Source: Acidobacteriaceae bacterium (GTDB lineage Bacteria; Acidobacteriota; Terriglobia; Terriglobales; Acidobacteriaceae). From it: a stretch of DNA of 10,943 nt. The notes beneath the pieces were generated by a model that saw only the letters and a program-made list of their open reading frames with translations, did not search any database and was not told the origin of the DNA. Position 1 is the first letter of the stretch, and every line of letters starts with the position of its first letter. The translations under genes and the position numbers were made by a program. This document shows positions 1-6,830 of this stretch, in pieces. The stretch lies in the NCBI GenBank assembly GCA_030040115.1, contig JASHUH010000053.1, positions 1 through 10,943 of the forward strand, written 5' to 3'.

Positions 1-450
1 GGATATCACCTGGTGCCTTCGGGCGGCAAATTCGATATTCACGCCGACCGCAACATGGATCACAACTCCGGCCTGGAGCGGCGACTGGCCATGCTGATTT
101 ATCTCAACCGGGACTGGCGGCCGGAATGCCACGGAGAGCTGGAGCTGTGGAACCTGACGGCCACGCAATGCGAACAGGTCATCGAGCCGATCTTTAATCG
201 GACGGTGATTTTCGAAGTGGGCGACAAAAACTTCCACGGCGTGCGACCGGTGGCCGGAGGCCAAAACTTCTTCCGGAAAGCCTTTGCCGTGTACTTCCAC
301 ACCGTCGGCCGCAATATGGTCTTTCATAACTCGCTCTATGCTCCGCCCATCTATCGCGATAAAGTGCCGCTCTACCGGCGCATTGCGCGCGAGACCCTGC
401 CGCCCTTGGTGACCAGGGCCTTGAAGGGGTTCAAGAATCCCAAGTATTGA
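1..450 (+). CDS. 2-oxoglutarate/Fe(II)-dependent dioxygenase, C-terminal part (5' end outside window)
   Basis: The frame is open from base 1 to the TGA at 448-450, so only the last 149 residues are visible. They form the second half of the double-stranded beta-helix of the prolyl-4-hydroxylase-like 2OG-Fe(II) oxygenases. The iron-binding HxD is His14-Asp16 (bases 40-48) in FDIHADRN. It is followed by the family's typical RRLAMLIYLNRDW strand and a GELELW segment. The distal iron ligand is His79 in FHGVRP, and Arg92 in FFRKAFAVYF sits where the family's 2-oxoglutarate carboxylate-binding Arg lies. Such enzymes use O2 and 2-oxoglutarate to hydroxylate a substrate, giving succinate and CO2; the substrate cannot be read here. 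A basic tail of about 45 residues follows the core. The internal GTG at base 13 lies inside the conserved fold and is not a believable start. The gene faces the GAF-EAL gene convergently with a 50-bp gap. The family call is firm and the specificity unknown. Confidence 0.85.
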   Translation, partial: GYHLVPSGGKFDIHADRNMDHNSGLERRLAMLIYLNRDWRPECHGELELWNLTATQCEQVIEPIFNRTVIFEVGDKNFHGVRPVAGGQNFFRKAFAVYFHTVGRNMVFHNSLYAPPIYRDKVPLYRRIARETLPPLVTRALKGFKNPKY

Positions 451-500
451 CAAACCGGGCGAAGCGTTGCTGTGTCATTCTTTTACGGGCGGCGCGGCGG

Positions 501-1898
501 TCAGTTGGGAAGGTCCGATGCGGGCAGCGGATCAGGGAGTTGGCGTTCGGGCAGACGCAGAAGTTTGCTGACATCCTCGGCGGGCATGGGACGCGCAAAG
601 AGATAACCCTGCCCATAGCGGCAACCCAACTGCTGCAACAAGGCGTACTGTTCCTGAGTCTCGATGCCTTCGGCAACCACATTCATGCCCAAGGCGCGGG
701 CGAGGTCGATAATGGTGCGGACGATCTGGAGGGGCTGTTCTCCGTCGGTGATGCGGACGACGAAGGAGCGGTCGATTTTGAGCACGTCGAAAGGAAAGGA
801 GTGAAGGTGATGGAGGGAGCTGTAGCCGGTGCCGAAGTCGTCCATCAGCAGCGATACGCCGAGACGGCGCAGACTGCCCAGGACTTCCATAGCGGTGTGG
901 GCGTCGGTGATGAGGCTGGATTCCGTCATTTCCAAGCCCAGTTGACGGCTGAAGATCCCGAATTGGCGCAAGAGGGCCTCGACGTGATCGGCCAATCCCT
1001 CGCGCGCAAACTGGCGCGCGGAGAGATTGACGCAAACCCGCAGGGAGCGATTGCGGAGATCCTCGACGCACCATTTCTGAATCTGGTTGCAGGCTTCGGC
1101 GAGCCCCCAGTCGCCGATGGGCAAGATCATGCCGCATTCTTCGGCGGCGGGGATAAAGTCGATAGGCGAAACCACTCCACGATCAGGATGGACCCAGCGA
1201 ATGAGCGCCTCGAGGCCGACGATCTTGCGGGTGGTCAACTCCACCTCGGGCTGGTAATAGAGGACAAACTGGCGCTGATCGAGGGCGCGGCGCAGGTCGG
1301 GCCGGCGCGGCCAGACGCTGGAGGTTTTGCGGTCATTGGGGCCGGGGCGAGGGCCCGAACTGCCGATGGCGTGGCGCAACCGGCGCAGTTCTAACTGGTT
1401 GGCCACCATTTCGGCGAGACTCTCTAACATGCGCAATTCGTCGAGCACCATTTTGCGCCGAGGCTCGATGCCGAAGATAGTCAGATTGCCCAGAATTTCT
1501 CCGGCGGAGGAGCGCACCGGCACGGAGGCGAAGGAGGCGATCTCGAGGCGACGCAGGCGCATGCGGTCGCCGGCAAGGGCGGGGTCATCGGCGATATTGG
1601 GAACCACCACCGGACCACCTTGGGCAAGCACCCTCTCGAAGATGGAGCCGGTGCGCGGCAGTTCCCTCACCGCCTCGCCCCAATACGATTTGATCCACAC
1701 GCGGCTTTGATCGGCGAAGCCCAGCAGCACGGTGTCGGCGCGGAAGTACTCGGCCGCCAGACGGGTGATGGCGTCGAAGGCTGGCTCCGGGGCCGTATCG
1801 AGGATGGCCGCCGAGGCCAACGCGGACTGGCGAGCAGTTTCCTGTTGGCGCTCGATGGCAGGGATGCTGAACTGCTCCGGCGTCTGAGTCTGCGGCAT
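501..1898 (-). CDS. GAF-EAL cyclic-di-GMP phosphodiesterase
   Basis: This 465-residue cytoplasmic signalling protein has an N-terminal GAF sensor (about residues 20-175, with the familiar [25 protein letters not shown] opening) joined by a short linker to an EAL domain (about 203-450). EAL domains hydrolyse c-di-GMP to pGpG and so favour motility over biofilm. All expected metal and catalytic residues are visible: E230 of EAL, N291 of NLSARQF, E323 of EMTES, D353-D354 of [10 protein letters not shown]374 of KIDRSF, E410 of AEGIE and Q430 of GQGY. The enzyme should therefore be active. No GGDEF domain is present, so it is a dedicated phosphodiesterase, presumably tuned by a ligand of the GAF domain. 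I chose the ATG at 1898 because AAGGA lies just upstream and the GAF domain begins soon after. An in-frame GTG at 2003 would add 35 Pro/Gln/Ser-rich residues but has no visible ribosome-binding site. It ends 50 bp from the convergent dioxygenase gene. Confidence 0.93.
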   Translation of the reverse strand: MPQTQTPEQFSIPAIERQQETARQSALASAAILDTAPEPAFDAITRLAAEYFRADTVLLGFADQSRVWIKSYWGEAVRELPRTGSIFERVLAQGGPVVVPNIADDPALAGDRMRLRRLEIASFASVPVRSSAGEILGNLTIFGIEPRRKMVLDELRMLESLAEMVANQLELRRLRHAIGSSGPRPGPNDRKTSSVWPRRPDLRRALDQRQFVLYYQPEVELTTRKIVGLEALIRWVHPDRGVVSPIDFIPAAEECGMILPIGDWGLAEACNQIQKWCVEDLRNRSLRVCVNLSARQFAREGLADHVEALLRQFGIFSRQLGLEMTESSLITDAHTAMEVLGSLRRLGVSLLMDDFGTGYSSLHHLHSFPFDVLKIDRSFVVRITDGEQPLQIVRTIIDLARALGMNVVAEGIETQEQYALLQQLGCRYGQGYLFARPMPAEDVSKLLRLPERQLPDPLPASDLPN

Positions 1899-2338
1899 GT
1901 TTCCTTGGCCCCATAAACGCCCCGGCGCGCCTGGGGGAGCGACCGGGGCGGGCGATTTTTTGGGATCCTGACGCGAAGATTGCTGGTTGGCTTCGGGACC
2001 CACGGCACGGCGGAAACGGCAATGACAGAAGTTCAGGAAATTATGCAGGATCGCTAGAAAAAGTGCAGGGCCGCCGCTTCATACCGCCCCAACGACGAAA
2101 AAACCGATCGTTGGGATCCCGGGCTTCCTGGGATCGCGTCAGCTCGGCTTCTCCGGTATCTCCCTACAGCATTCCTAAACCGCTATAGCCCGAAGCGCGT
2201 CGCAACAACTCCGCAGTTCTTTTATCGGAGGAAGGCTGCGGCGCGTGAGATTACGCCGGAACATGTACCGGAGAGATACGGGGCGTTTCACCAAGTAATC
2301 ATTTTTGGGAGTGCATTAGCGTACGAATGTGCGCCGCG
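1899..2338. other. Gene-free stretch with several inverted repeats
   Basis: No convincing gene lies between the GAF-EAL start (1898) and the end of the prolyl oligopeptidase gene (2339). The stretch should hold the promoter and leader of the GAF-EAL gene on the minus strand, but I could not find a clear -35/-10 pair. It does hold several dyad symmetries. A perfect 8-bp inverted repeat, CCCAACGA/TCGTTGGG, lies at 2088-2115 around an A-rich 12-nt loop. A 9-pair hairpin with one G-T wobble lies at 2115-2135. A 16-bp near-palindrome with one mismatched pair, CCGGAACATGTACCGG, lies at 2256-2271. An 8-bp GC-rich stem (1918-1925 with 1943-1950) ends about 20 nt from the chosen GAF-EAL start. If translation instead begins at the GTG at 2003, the last of these would be coding. 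A 29-codon minus-strand frame from the ATG in the 2256-2271 palindrome has nothing to support it. Confidence 0.6.
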
Positions 2339-4465
2339 TTACTTGCGCGCGGCCGGCTGTCCTGTTTCCGTCCACAGAAAGGTGAGCTGGTCGGCGTCGT
2401 CCTGGATTTTTTGTTCCACGCCGACGCCGGCCGAGTGGCCGCCGGAGAGACTATAGTGCAGCAAAATGGGACGGCCGCTGGCCGAGTCTGCCTGCATGAG
2501 CGCCGTCATCTTGCGCGCGTGCAGCGGATCGACGCGCGTATCGCTGGAGCCGGTGAAGAACATCACGGCAGGATATTTCACGCCTTTTTTCACGTTTTGA
2601 TAGGGCGAGTACTTGAGCAGGTAGGGAAACTGCTTTTGGTCGGCCGAGGAACCGTACTCGGTGGTCCAATGCTCGCCCTGCTCGAAGTTTTGATAGCGCA
2701 ACATGTCGAGCAGGGGATAGCCGCAAAGCACGGCGGAGAAGAGGTCCGGCCGCTGGGTGATGGCGGCGCCCATGAGAAGGCCGCCGTTGGAGCGGCCGGT
2801 GATGGCGAAGTGTTCCGGCGAGGTGTATTTGTTCTGGATGAGGTACGCGGCGGCGGCGAAAAAATCGTCGAAGACGTTCTGCTTATGGCCGAACATGCCC
2901 TGCCGGTGCCACTTCTCGCCGTATTCGCCTCCGCCGCGCAAGTTGGGCAGCGCAAACCAGCCGCCTTGCTCGATCCACCATGCCCACTGCGGGTTCCAGG
3001 CGGGCAGCTCGCTCAAATCGAATCCGCCGTAGCCGGTCATGAGCAACCGTTCCGAGCCGTCCTGCGCCAAGCCCTTTTTGCCGGCGATAAACATGGGAAT
3101 CCGGGTCCCATCTTTGGAGTTGTAGAAAACCTGCTGGAGCTGGTAATCGCCCGTGTCGAAGGGAATCTTGGGCTGAGCGAAGATTTCGCGCCGGCCGGTG
3201 ACGGTGTCGACGCGATCGATGGTGGGCGGTTGGATATAGGATTGGAAATTGAAAAACCCATAACGGTCAAAGGTGCGGCCGGCGAGGATCGAAGCCGAAC
3301 CGATGCCGTCGTACTCGATATGACCGGCTGGTTTGCCGTCCAGGGTGTACACCGAGGTCTCGGTTTTTACATCGTGCACGCGGTTGACGTAAATCTTGTT
3401 GCCCACGATGGAGAAATCGTCGATGGCGTCGGCGGTTTCGGGGACGACCTTGTCCCACGCATCGGGCATGACGCCGGGATAGGCTTTAAGAATGCAGCCG
3501 TTGGGCGCTTTGTAGTCGGTCTTCACATACCACGAGCCTTTATCGTAGATGGCGGAAAAGCGCGAGTCGATGCCCCAGGTCAGCACGTCGAAATAGGAGT
3601 TGGGTTTGGTGAGGTCGCGATACACAATATCGACGCGGCGGGCGGGCACGCCGCGATCGATTTCGACGACAAGATAATGGCCGTCGTCGGTGACGGTGGC
3701 GAAGAAAAGATCGAGGGGTCCCAGTTCCTCGCCACGAAACTCACGGCCAAAGAGCAGCGTGTCGTGAAAAGTGCGCGTTCCCAGGGTGTGCTCGTAGAGG
3801 AGCGTGCCCTGACGGTCGGTGCGGGTGTAAAAGAGGCCTTTGCCATCGGGCGTGAAGTTCACCGAATAATAGACCGCGGCGGGCAGCTCGTCGAGAAGCG
3901 TCTTGGAGTTTTTTACATCGTAGAGGTGGACGGTGAATTCATCGGCGCCGCCCTGGCGGACGCCGTAGGCAAGCTGGCTGCCATCGCGCGAGACGTCGAG
4001 CAAAACCACCGAAGTGTTGGGGTCGCGGCTGAGCTGCGCCGGATCGACGAGCCGCTTGTCCTTGCCGGTCCAGCCGTGGCGGACATAGATCGAAGCCTGA
4101 TCTTCGCCGGCGAGGCGCTTTTCAAAAAAGTAATCGTCGCCGCGCTGGAGGGGAACGGACCACGAGGAAACCTGCTCAAGCGATGCAAGCTGGTCCAGGG
4201 TTTGGGAGCGAATCCGCGCCTGATCCATGTAGCGCGCGGTATAGGCGTTTTCGGCGTTGATGAACTCCTGCGTCTGGGGGCTGTTGGCGTCTTCGAGCCA
4301 GCGGTAATCGTCGGTGACCTTGGTTCCGAAATAATCGTCGATCACTGGCGCCGTATGCGCCTCAGGCGGAGGCGGAAGGGTAATGCCGCCGCGGCCATGA
4401 ATCATCTGGGCGAGCGCTATGCTGGAGACGGCGAGCGCGAGTCCAAGGCTGGAAAGATGCCGCAT
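2339..4465 (-). CDS. Secreted prolyl oligopeptidase (peptidase family S9A)
   Basis: This 708-residue protein has a signal peptide (MRHLSSLGLALAVSSIALA, cleavage probably near residue 19), so it acts in the periplasm or outside the cell. Family S9A enzymes cut short peptides after proline. The N-terminal region has the family opening DDYFGTKVTDDYRWLED, followed by the beta-propeller gate to about residue 440. The alpha/beta-hydrolase domain fills the rest. The catalytic triad is Ser559 in GRSNGG (often GGSNGG), Asp642 in SDTRVDPLHARK with the partner Arg644, and His677 in GGHSAG (often GHGAG). Tyr479 in GYGGF matches the family's oxyanion-hole Tyr. Length and triad spacing match the porcine enzyme closely. 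The ATG at 4465 follows GAGGG with a 6-nt spacer. The gene diverges from a secreted S10 peptidase across 118 bp, which suggests joint peptide degradation. A long antisense reading frame over this gene is only a codon-bias shadow. Confidence 0.96.
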   Translation of the reverse strand: MRHLSSLGLALAVSSIALAQMIHGRGGITLPPPPEAHTAPVIDDYFGTKVTDDYRWLEDANSPQTQEFINAENAYTARYMDQARIRSQTLDQLASLEQVSSWSVPLQRGDDYFFEKRLAGEDQASIYVRHGWTGKDKRLVDPAQLSRDPNTSVVLLDVSRDGSQLAYGVRQGGADEFTVHLYDVKNSKTLLDELPAAVYYSVNFTPDGKGLFYTRTDRQGTLLYEHTLGTRTFHDTLLFGREFRGEELGPLDLFFATVTDDGHYLVVEIDRGVPARRVDIVYRDLTKPNSYFDVLTWGIDSRFSAIYDKGSWYVKTDYKAPNGCILKAYPGVMPDAWDKVVPETADAIDDFSIVGNKIYVNRVHDVKTETSVYTLDGKPAGHIEYDGIGSASILAGRTFDRYGFFNFQSYIQPPTIDRVDTVTGRREIFAQPKIPFDTGDYQLQQVFYNSKDGTRIPMFIAGKKGLAQDGSERLLMTGYGGFDLSELPAWNPQWAWWIEQGGWFALPNLRGGGEYGEKWHRQGMFGHKQNVFDDFFAAAAYLIQNKYTSPEHFAITGRSNGGLLMGAAITQRPDLFSAVLCGYPLLDMLRYQNFEQGEHWTTEYGSSADQKQFPYLLKYSPYQNVKKGVKYPAVMFFTGSSDTRVDPLHARKMTALMQADSASGRPILLHYSLSGGHSAGVGVEQKIQDDADQLTFLWTETGQPAARK

Positions 4466-4538
4466 GACAAGCCCTCAAAAAAAGCATACGGCGCCGGCAT
4501 GCGTTCGCGGGTTCGACTCGGCATCTTACCACGAAGGT

Positions 4539-4544
4539 TAGAAT
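4539..4544 (+). promoter_or_regulatory. Possible -10 box (TAGAAT) for the S10 peptidase gene
   Basis: TAGAAT lies 39 bp before the ATG at 4584, inside the AT-rich part of the otherwise GC-rich 118-bp gap between the two divergent peptidase genes. That position would give a 5' leader of roughly 30 nt containing the GAGGAG ribosome-binding site. No good -35 hexamer sits at 16-18 bp, so the call rests on the -10 match and position alone. Confidence 0.3.
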
Positions 4545-4583
4545 TGAATTTCATTCCCGGAAATCCCTCGAGGAGAATTGCCC

Positions 4584-6236
4584 ATGCGTTTTTCATCTCC
4601 TATTCCGGCTGTTTTTCTTGCCGGGTTCGTTTTTGCCGTGTCCGGGCTTGCCTGGGCCGCGCAGGACCAAACCACCGCCAATCCGGCGGCTCAGAAGACG
4701 GCGGAGAGCCCTGCGCCTGCGGATGCGACCACCAAGGGATCGGTGGAAGTGGGCGGGCAACGCATTGACTATACGGCGGTGGCGGGGATCATCACGGTAG
4801 GGGCGACGGACGCCGAGGACGCGCAGCTTGGCCCCGACGGCAAACCGCAGCCGGGCAGCCAGCTTGCGCTGTCGGAGCCCAAGAATCCGGCGGAGGCGCC
4901 TCCGGTGGCGCAGATGTTTTACGTGGCCTACTTCAGGACTGGCGCGAATGCCGAGCGGTGGCCGGTGACGTTCTTTTATAACGGCGGCCCGGGCAGCTCC
5001 ACGATGTGGCTGCATTTGGGTTCGGTGGGACCCAAGTTTGTCGAGACCAACGGCGACACACATCTTCCCGGAGCTCCCTACAAGCTGCTCGACAATTCTG
5101 ATTGCCTGCTCGACACCAGCGACCTGGTGTTCATCGACATGCCGGGTACAGGCTTTGGGCGGCTGGCAGGCAAGGACGCCGGCAAGGCTTTCTGGGGTGT
5201 GGATCAGGATGCGGGCGCGTTCGCACGGTTCATTGTGCGCTTTCTCACCAAGTACAACCGATGGAATTCGCCCAAATATCTTTTCGGCGAGAGCTATGGG
5301 ACCACGCGCTCCGCGGTGCTGGCGAACCTGCTCGAAAACGGGATGAATATCGACCTGAACGGCGTGATGCTGCTGGGCGAAATCCTCGATTTCCCGGCCG
5401 GGGTGGGCGTGAGCGGAGGAGGCGCCGGAAACGACCTGCCTTACGAGCTGGCTTTGCCCACCTATGCGGCAACGGCATGGTTTCATAAAAAACTATCGCC
5501 GCAACCTCCGGCCCTGGACCCGTTCCTGAAACAGGTTGAGGACTTCGCCATGGGCGAGTACATGCGCGCGCTGGCCCAGGGCACGTCTCTGAGCGATGCG
5601 GAAAAGCAGCAGGTGGCGGAGAAACTTCACGAATATACCGGCCTGCCGGTGGCTTATCTGATCAAGGCGAACCTGCGCGTGAGCGGAGGCGAGTTCGAGA
5701 AGACCTTTGCGGAAAGCGAAGACATGACCACGGGGCGGTACGATACGCGATTCCTGGGTCCGACGATCGATCCTCTGAGCGAAAGCGCGGAGTACGATCC
5801 GCAGAGCGCGGCCATCAGCTCGGCGTATGTTTCGATGATCAACACCTATCTTCGCGACGATCTGAAGTATGGCGCCGGCCAGACCTATTTGGCCCAGGCG
5901 CTATTCGATGGCGTCCGTTGGGACTGGACGCGCAAGGGACAGGGCGGCTTTGGCGACGTGCTCGGGGTCAACGTGAGCTCGGATCTGGCCGACGCCATGA
6001 AGACCAACCCGCACCTGAAGGTGATGGTGAACGACGGCTACTACGATCTGGCCACGCCTTTTTATGGGGCGTATTACACGGAAGAGCATTTACCGATTCC
6101 GCAGTCGCTCACCCAAAACATCGAATTCGACTGGTACCAGTCAGGGCACATGGCGTATGTGCGGGATGAATGCCGGAGACAACTGCACGACCGGGTGGCG
6201 GCGTTCATTCGCGGCTCAGAGAGCGCGGGGAAGTAG
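4584..6236 (+). CDS. Secreted S10 serine carboxypeptidase-like peptidase
   Basis: This 550-residue protein starts with a signal peptide (MRFSSPIPAVFLAGFVFAVSGLAWA, cleavage near residue 25) and then a low-complexity Ala/Pro/Thr linker. The mature part matches the bacterial branch of family S10, which removes C-terminal amino acids from peptides. Visible landmarks are FFYNGGPGSS (residues 130-139, oxyanion hole), the nucleophile Ser237 in GESYGTTR (classical GESYAG), Asp488 in NDGYYDLATPF, and His522 in SGHMAY (classical GHMVP). The triad is complete. Cysteines are few, unlike the disulfide-rich eukaryotic enzymes. I chose the ATG at 4584 because GAGGAG (4570-4575) lies 8 nt before it; a TTG two codons upstream is much less likely. 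It diverges from the prolyl oligopeptidase gene, which suggests they work in sequence on exported or environmental peptides. Its stop codon lies inside a 14-bp tandem repeat. True substrate specificity cannot be read. Confidence 0.94.
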   Translation: MRFSSPIPAVFLAGFVFAVSGLAWAAQDQTTANPAAQKTAESPAPADATTKGSVEVGGQRIDYTAVAGIITVGATDAEDAQLGPDGKPQPGSQLALSEPKNPAEAPPVAQMFYVAYFRTGANAERWPVTFFYNGGPGSSTMWLHLGSVGPKFVETNGDTHLPGAPYKLLDNSDCLLDTSDLVFIDMPGTGFGRLAGKDAGKAFWGVDQDAGAFARFIVRFLTKYNRWNSPKYLFGESYGTTRSAVLANLLENGMNIDLNGVMLLGEILDFPAGVGVSGGGAGNDLPYELALPTYAATAWFHKKLSPQPPALDPFLKQVEDFAMGEYMRALAQGTSLSDAEKQQVAEKLHEYTGLPVAYLIKANLRVSGGEFEKTFAESEDMTTGRYDTRFLGPTIDPLSESAEYDPQSAAISSAYVSMINTYLRDDLKYGAGQTYLAQALFDGVRWDWTRKGQGGFGDVLGVNVSSDLADAMKTNPHLKVMVNDGYYDLATPFYGAYYTEEHLPIPQSLTQNIEFDWYQSGHMAYVRDECRRQLHDRVAAFIRGSESAGK

Positions 6237-6286
6237 GAATCAGGAAGTAGGAATCAGGAAACAGGGGTCAGGGGTCAGAGAACAGG
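6231..6286. repeat. Tandem array of 14-bp units spanning the S10 stop codon
   Basis: Two perfect copies of AAGTAGGAATCAGG (6231-6244, 6245-6258) are followed by degenerate copies AAACAGGGGTCAGG (6259-6272) and GGTCAGAGAACAGG (6273-6286). The array is purine-only on the plus strand except for scattered T and C. The TAG stop of the S10 gene is part of the first unit, so the last codons of the gene and the repeat overlap. The array ends about 30 bp from the convergent HIT gene. Confidence 0.8.
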
Positions 6287-6309
6287 GAGTTGGCGAGGTT
6301 GGTTCCCTG
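6283..6309. terminator. Weak hairpin between convergent S10 and HIT genes
   Basis: CAGGGA (6283-6288) can pair with TCCCTG (6304-6309) around a 15-nt loop. It lies between the two convergent stop codons, where a two-way terminator is expected. It is followed by GTTTCGCTTT on the plus strand and by TTCTC on the minus strand. The U-tracts are poor and the stem is short, so this is tentative. Confidence 0.3.
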
Positions 6310-6317
6310 GTTTCGCT

Positions 6318-6656
6318 TTATCCTGGCGGCCAGGTCATGGGCCTGCCTCCGAGCAGGTGCAGGTGGATATGATCGACTGTCTGGCCACCCTCTTCGCCGG
6401 TATTCACCACGATGCGATAGCCGTTCCCCAAGCCTTTTTTGCGGGCGATATCGGCAGCCGCCAGGAGGAGATGGCCCAGCAAGTCCCGTTGGCTCTGGTC
6501 TGCCTCAGCAAGCGACCCGATATGCTCCCGCGGCACGATCAGCACGTGCACCGGCGCCTGGGGGTTGACGTCGGCAAAGGCGTAGCCGAGATCGTCCTGG
6601 TACACCGCCGTAGAGGGAATTTTGCCGTCGATGATCTTGCAAAAGGTGCAGCTCAT
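6318..6656 (-). CDS. HIT-family nucleotide hydrolase (HINT/PKCI-like)
   Basis: This 112-residue protein has the full length and pattern of the small bacterial HIT proteins. It has the opening CTFCKIIDGKIPS, the central APVHVLIVPREHI strand, and the catalytic histidine triad VDHIHLHLLGGR with His96, His98 and His100. The last histidine attacks the alpha-phosphate. The C-terminus RPMTWPPG matches the family's usual end. Relatives hydrolyse adenosine phosphoramidates or AMP-lysine-type nucleotides in the cytosol; the exact substrate here is unknown. I chose the ATG at 6656 because the family homology begins at once. An in-frame ATG at 6809 would add 51 residues without any family match. No Shine-Dalgarno sequence is visible. 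A TACACT lies 9 nt before this ATG, which would fit a leaderless or nearly leaderless mRNA. It lies downstream of the exporter gene on the same strand, 174 bp away. Confidence 0.95.
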   Translation of the reverse strand: MSCTFCKIIDGKIPSTAVYQDDLGYAFADVNPQAPVHVLIVPREHIGSLAEADQSQRDLLGHLLLAAADIARKKGLGNGYRIVVNTGEEGGQTVDHIHLHLLGGRPMTWPPG

Positions 6657-6830
6657 AGCGTGATCAGTGTACACGGGCGGTTTTCCGGCTGGGGACGGCG
6701 CGCTGCCAAAAAAATCCGCTGCTTCAGGATGGCGAGTTTCACATCGGGCCGGGTTTCCCGAGGTGGAACCGGGGATGGCGGCTGAATCAGTGAATTTTCT
6801 ACTGGACATACGGAGAGCGCGCCGCCTGAT

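Noticed and set aside
447..1394. 315-codon plus-strand frame antisense to the GAF-EAL gene
   Set aside because: The opposite strand encodes a complete EAL domain; the antisense translation looks like codon-bias shadow with no recognisable domain.
1918..1961. GC stem followed by TTTTTT on the plus strand, resembling a terminator
   Set aside because: No plus-strand gene ends here; the nearest plus-strand stop is at 450. It may matter only as leader structure of the minus-strand gene.
4503..4523. GGGTTCGACTC resembling the T-arm of a tRNA
   Set aside because: The flanking bases do not form the 5-bp T-stem, and no acceptor, D-arm or anticodon arm can be drawn around it.
2327..4768. 813-codon plus-strand reading frame covering the whole prolyl oligopeptidase gene
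   Set aside because: It is antisense to a gene with a full catalytic triad and signal peptide and runs into the S10 gene in another frame. The translation shows no family motif, and long antisense frames are common in GC-rich coding DNA.
6708..6730. ATCC...GGAT followed by seven T on the minus strand, terminator-like, downstream of the exporter
   Set aside because: The stem has only four clean pairs with a 9-nt loop, too weak to call despite the T-run; it lies 100 nt after the stop codon.
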